The notes under the pieces were generated by a model that saw only the letters and a program-made list of their open reading frames with translations, did no database searches and was not told where the DNA came from. DNA of 5,708 nt from Thermoproteota archaeon (GTDB lineage Archaea; Thermoproteota; Methanomethylicia; Methanomethylicales; Methanomethylicaceae), in contig JASFYK010000061.1 in NCBI GenBank assembly GCA_030055545.1, positions 1-5,708 of the forward strand, given 5' to 3'. Shown here piece after piece: positions 5,207 to 5,708 of the stretch. The stretch's first letter is position 1. Each line of letters starts with the position of its first letter. Both the position numbers and the translations under genes were made by a program.

Positions 5207-5212
5207 GAGGGG
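5207..5212 (+). promoter_or_regulatory. Shine-Dalgarno for the TTG start of the OCD-family gene
   Basis: GAGGGG followed by TCAGTC and TTG (5219). There is no ATG or GTG nearby in frame upstream, and the first downstream ATG (5264, inside LPMREA) would cut into the conserved N-terminal signature, so the TTG is preferred. Confidence 0.5.
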
Positions 5213-5218
5213 TCAGTC

Positions 5219-5708
5219 TTGGTTCTAGTACTCAACGGCACGGAGGTCAGGGCAGCCCTACCCATGAGGGAGGCGATAAGGTTCGTCGAGGAGGGCTTCA
5301 GGGCGCTTGGGAATGGGAAGGCGGTTGTTCCGAGGCGGCTGGGGCTTCCCATAAAGGAGTTTGACGGGAGCCTGCTCTGCATGCCAGCCTACATCACTGA
5401 CCAGGAGGCGCTCGCTGTCAAGGTCGTCTCGGTCTACCCGAGGAACCAAGAGAAGGGGCGCCCGACCTTGAGCGCGGTCGCGATCCTCCTGGATCCGAGC
5501 ACTGGAGAGCCGCTGGCGATTATCGAGGGCGGGGAGCTCACGGCGATCAGGACGGGCGCGGCGGTCGGGATAGCCACCAAGCACATGGCAGCCGAGGGTG
5601 CTTGGAGGGTAGGAATCTTCGGCGCCGGGGTCATTGGGAGGGCGGCGGCGGCGGCGGTCAGGGAGGTGCTGGGAGATCCGGTAATCAAAGTATACGACCT
5701 TGTAAGGG
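5219..5708 (+). CDS. Ornithine cyclodeaminase / alanine dehydrogenase (mu-crystallin) family protein, partial (3' end outside window)
   Basis: Translated by hand; 163 complete codons are visible and the frame stays open to the edge, about half of the usual 320-330 residues. Family members are NAD(P)-dependent enzymes acting on amino or imino acids: ornithine cyclodeaminase, archaeal alanine dehydrogenase, pyrroline-2-carboxylate reductase and others. Seen here: LPMREAIRFVEEGFRALGNGK (14-34, N-terminal signature), R40 in VPRR, MPAYI (55-59), K68 in VKVVSVYPRN (67-76, the usual active-site Lys), ILLDPSTGEPLAIIEG (89-104), LTAIRTGA (107-114) with R111 as probable substrate-carboxylate ligand, and the Rossmann loop GIFGAGVIG (132-140). 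The specificity-determining C-terminal part is missing, so I cannot choose between alanine dehydrogenase and cyclodeaminase. The start is TTG at 5219, with GAGGGG 6 nt upstream. It follows the sirtuin on the same strand but, after a 167-nt gap, is probably transcribed separately. Confidence 0.92.
   Translation, partial: MVLVLNGTEVRAALPMREAIRFVEEGFRALGNGKAVVPRRLGLPIKEFDGSLLCMPAYITDQEALAVKVVSVYPRNQEKGRPTLSAVAILLDPSTGEPLAIIEGGELTAIRTGAAVGIATKHMAAEGAWRVGIFGAGVIGRAAAAAVREVLGDPVIKVYDLVR

Larger units (their letters stand above)
5052..5218. other. Intergenic region between the sirtuin and the OCD-family gene
   Basis: No gene is seen in these 167 nt. Contents in order: a GC-rich inverted repeat (5072-5080 with 5132-5140), an AT-rich GATATTAAG (5143-5151) that could be a TATA box giving a start near 5172, a small stem with a T6 run (5171-5189), and GAGGGG (5207-5212), which serves the next gene. 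Confidence 0.5.

Overview
The window reads as archaeal chromosomal DNA. Support comes from a pyrB-pyrI pair (aspartate carbamoyltransferase with a separate regulatory chain), short AT-rich TATA-like boxes upstream of genes, purine-rich Shine-Dalgarno sites (one is GGAGGTG), heavy use of AGG and ATA codons, and frequent TTG/GTG starts. The coding DNA is GC-rich and the gene gaps are AT-rich. A TACK-type or deep-branching thermophilic lineage is a reasonable guess, but nothing here fixes the taxon.

Layout. On the minus strand, read from right to left: an RmlD-like SDR reductase (3325-4209); an N-anchored surface protein with three internal repeats (2064-3221), overlapping by 8 nt a four-helix membrane protein (1568-2071); a 244-nt gap holding a (GGAA)7 tract and the pyr promoter region; then pyrB (376-1323) and the start of pyrI, which runs off the left edge. 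On the plus strand, diverging from the reductase: a sirtuin deacylase (4257-5051), a 167-nt gap with a long-range inverted repeat and a possible terminator, and the 5' part of an ornithine cyclodeaminase/alanine dehydrogenase family gene that runs off the right edge.

How the genes work together. PyrB and PyrI form one enzyme, the committed step of pyrimidine synthesis. The repeat protein and the 4-TM protein are translationally coupled and probably act together at the cell surface; I do not recognise either, and this pair is the best candidate for something undescribed. The reductase carries the full RmlD signature except that the catalytic Tyr position is Leu. The sirtuin has the Tyr-x-x-Arg signature of desuccinylase/demalonylase types, a Gly-rich N-terminus, and a dense G-tract cluster over its start codon. 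No mobile element, CRISPR array, tRNA or rRNA was seen.
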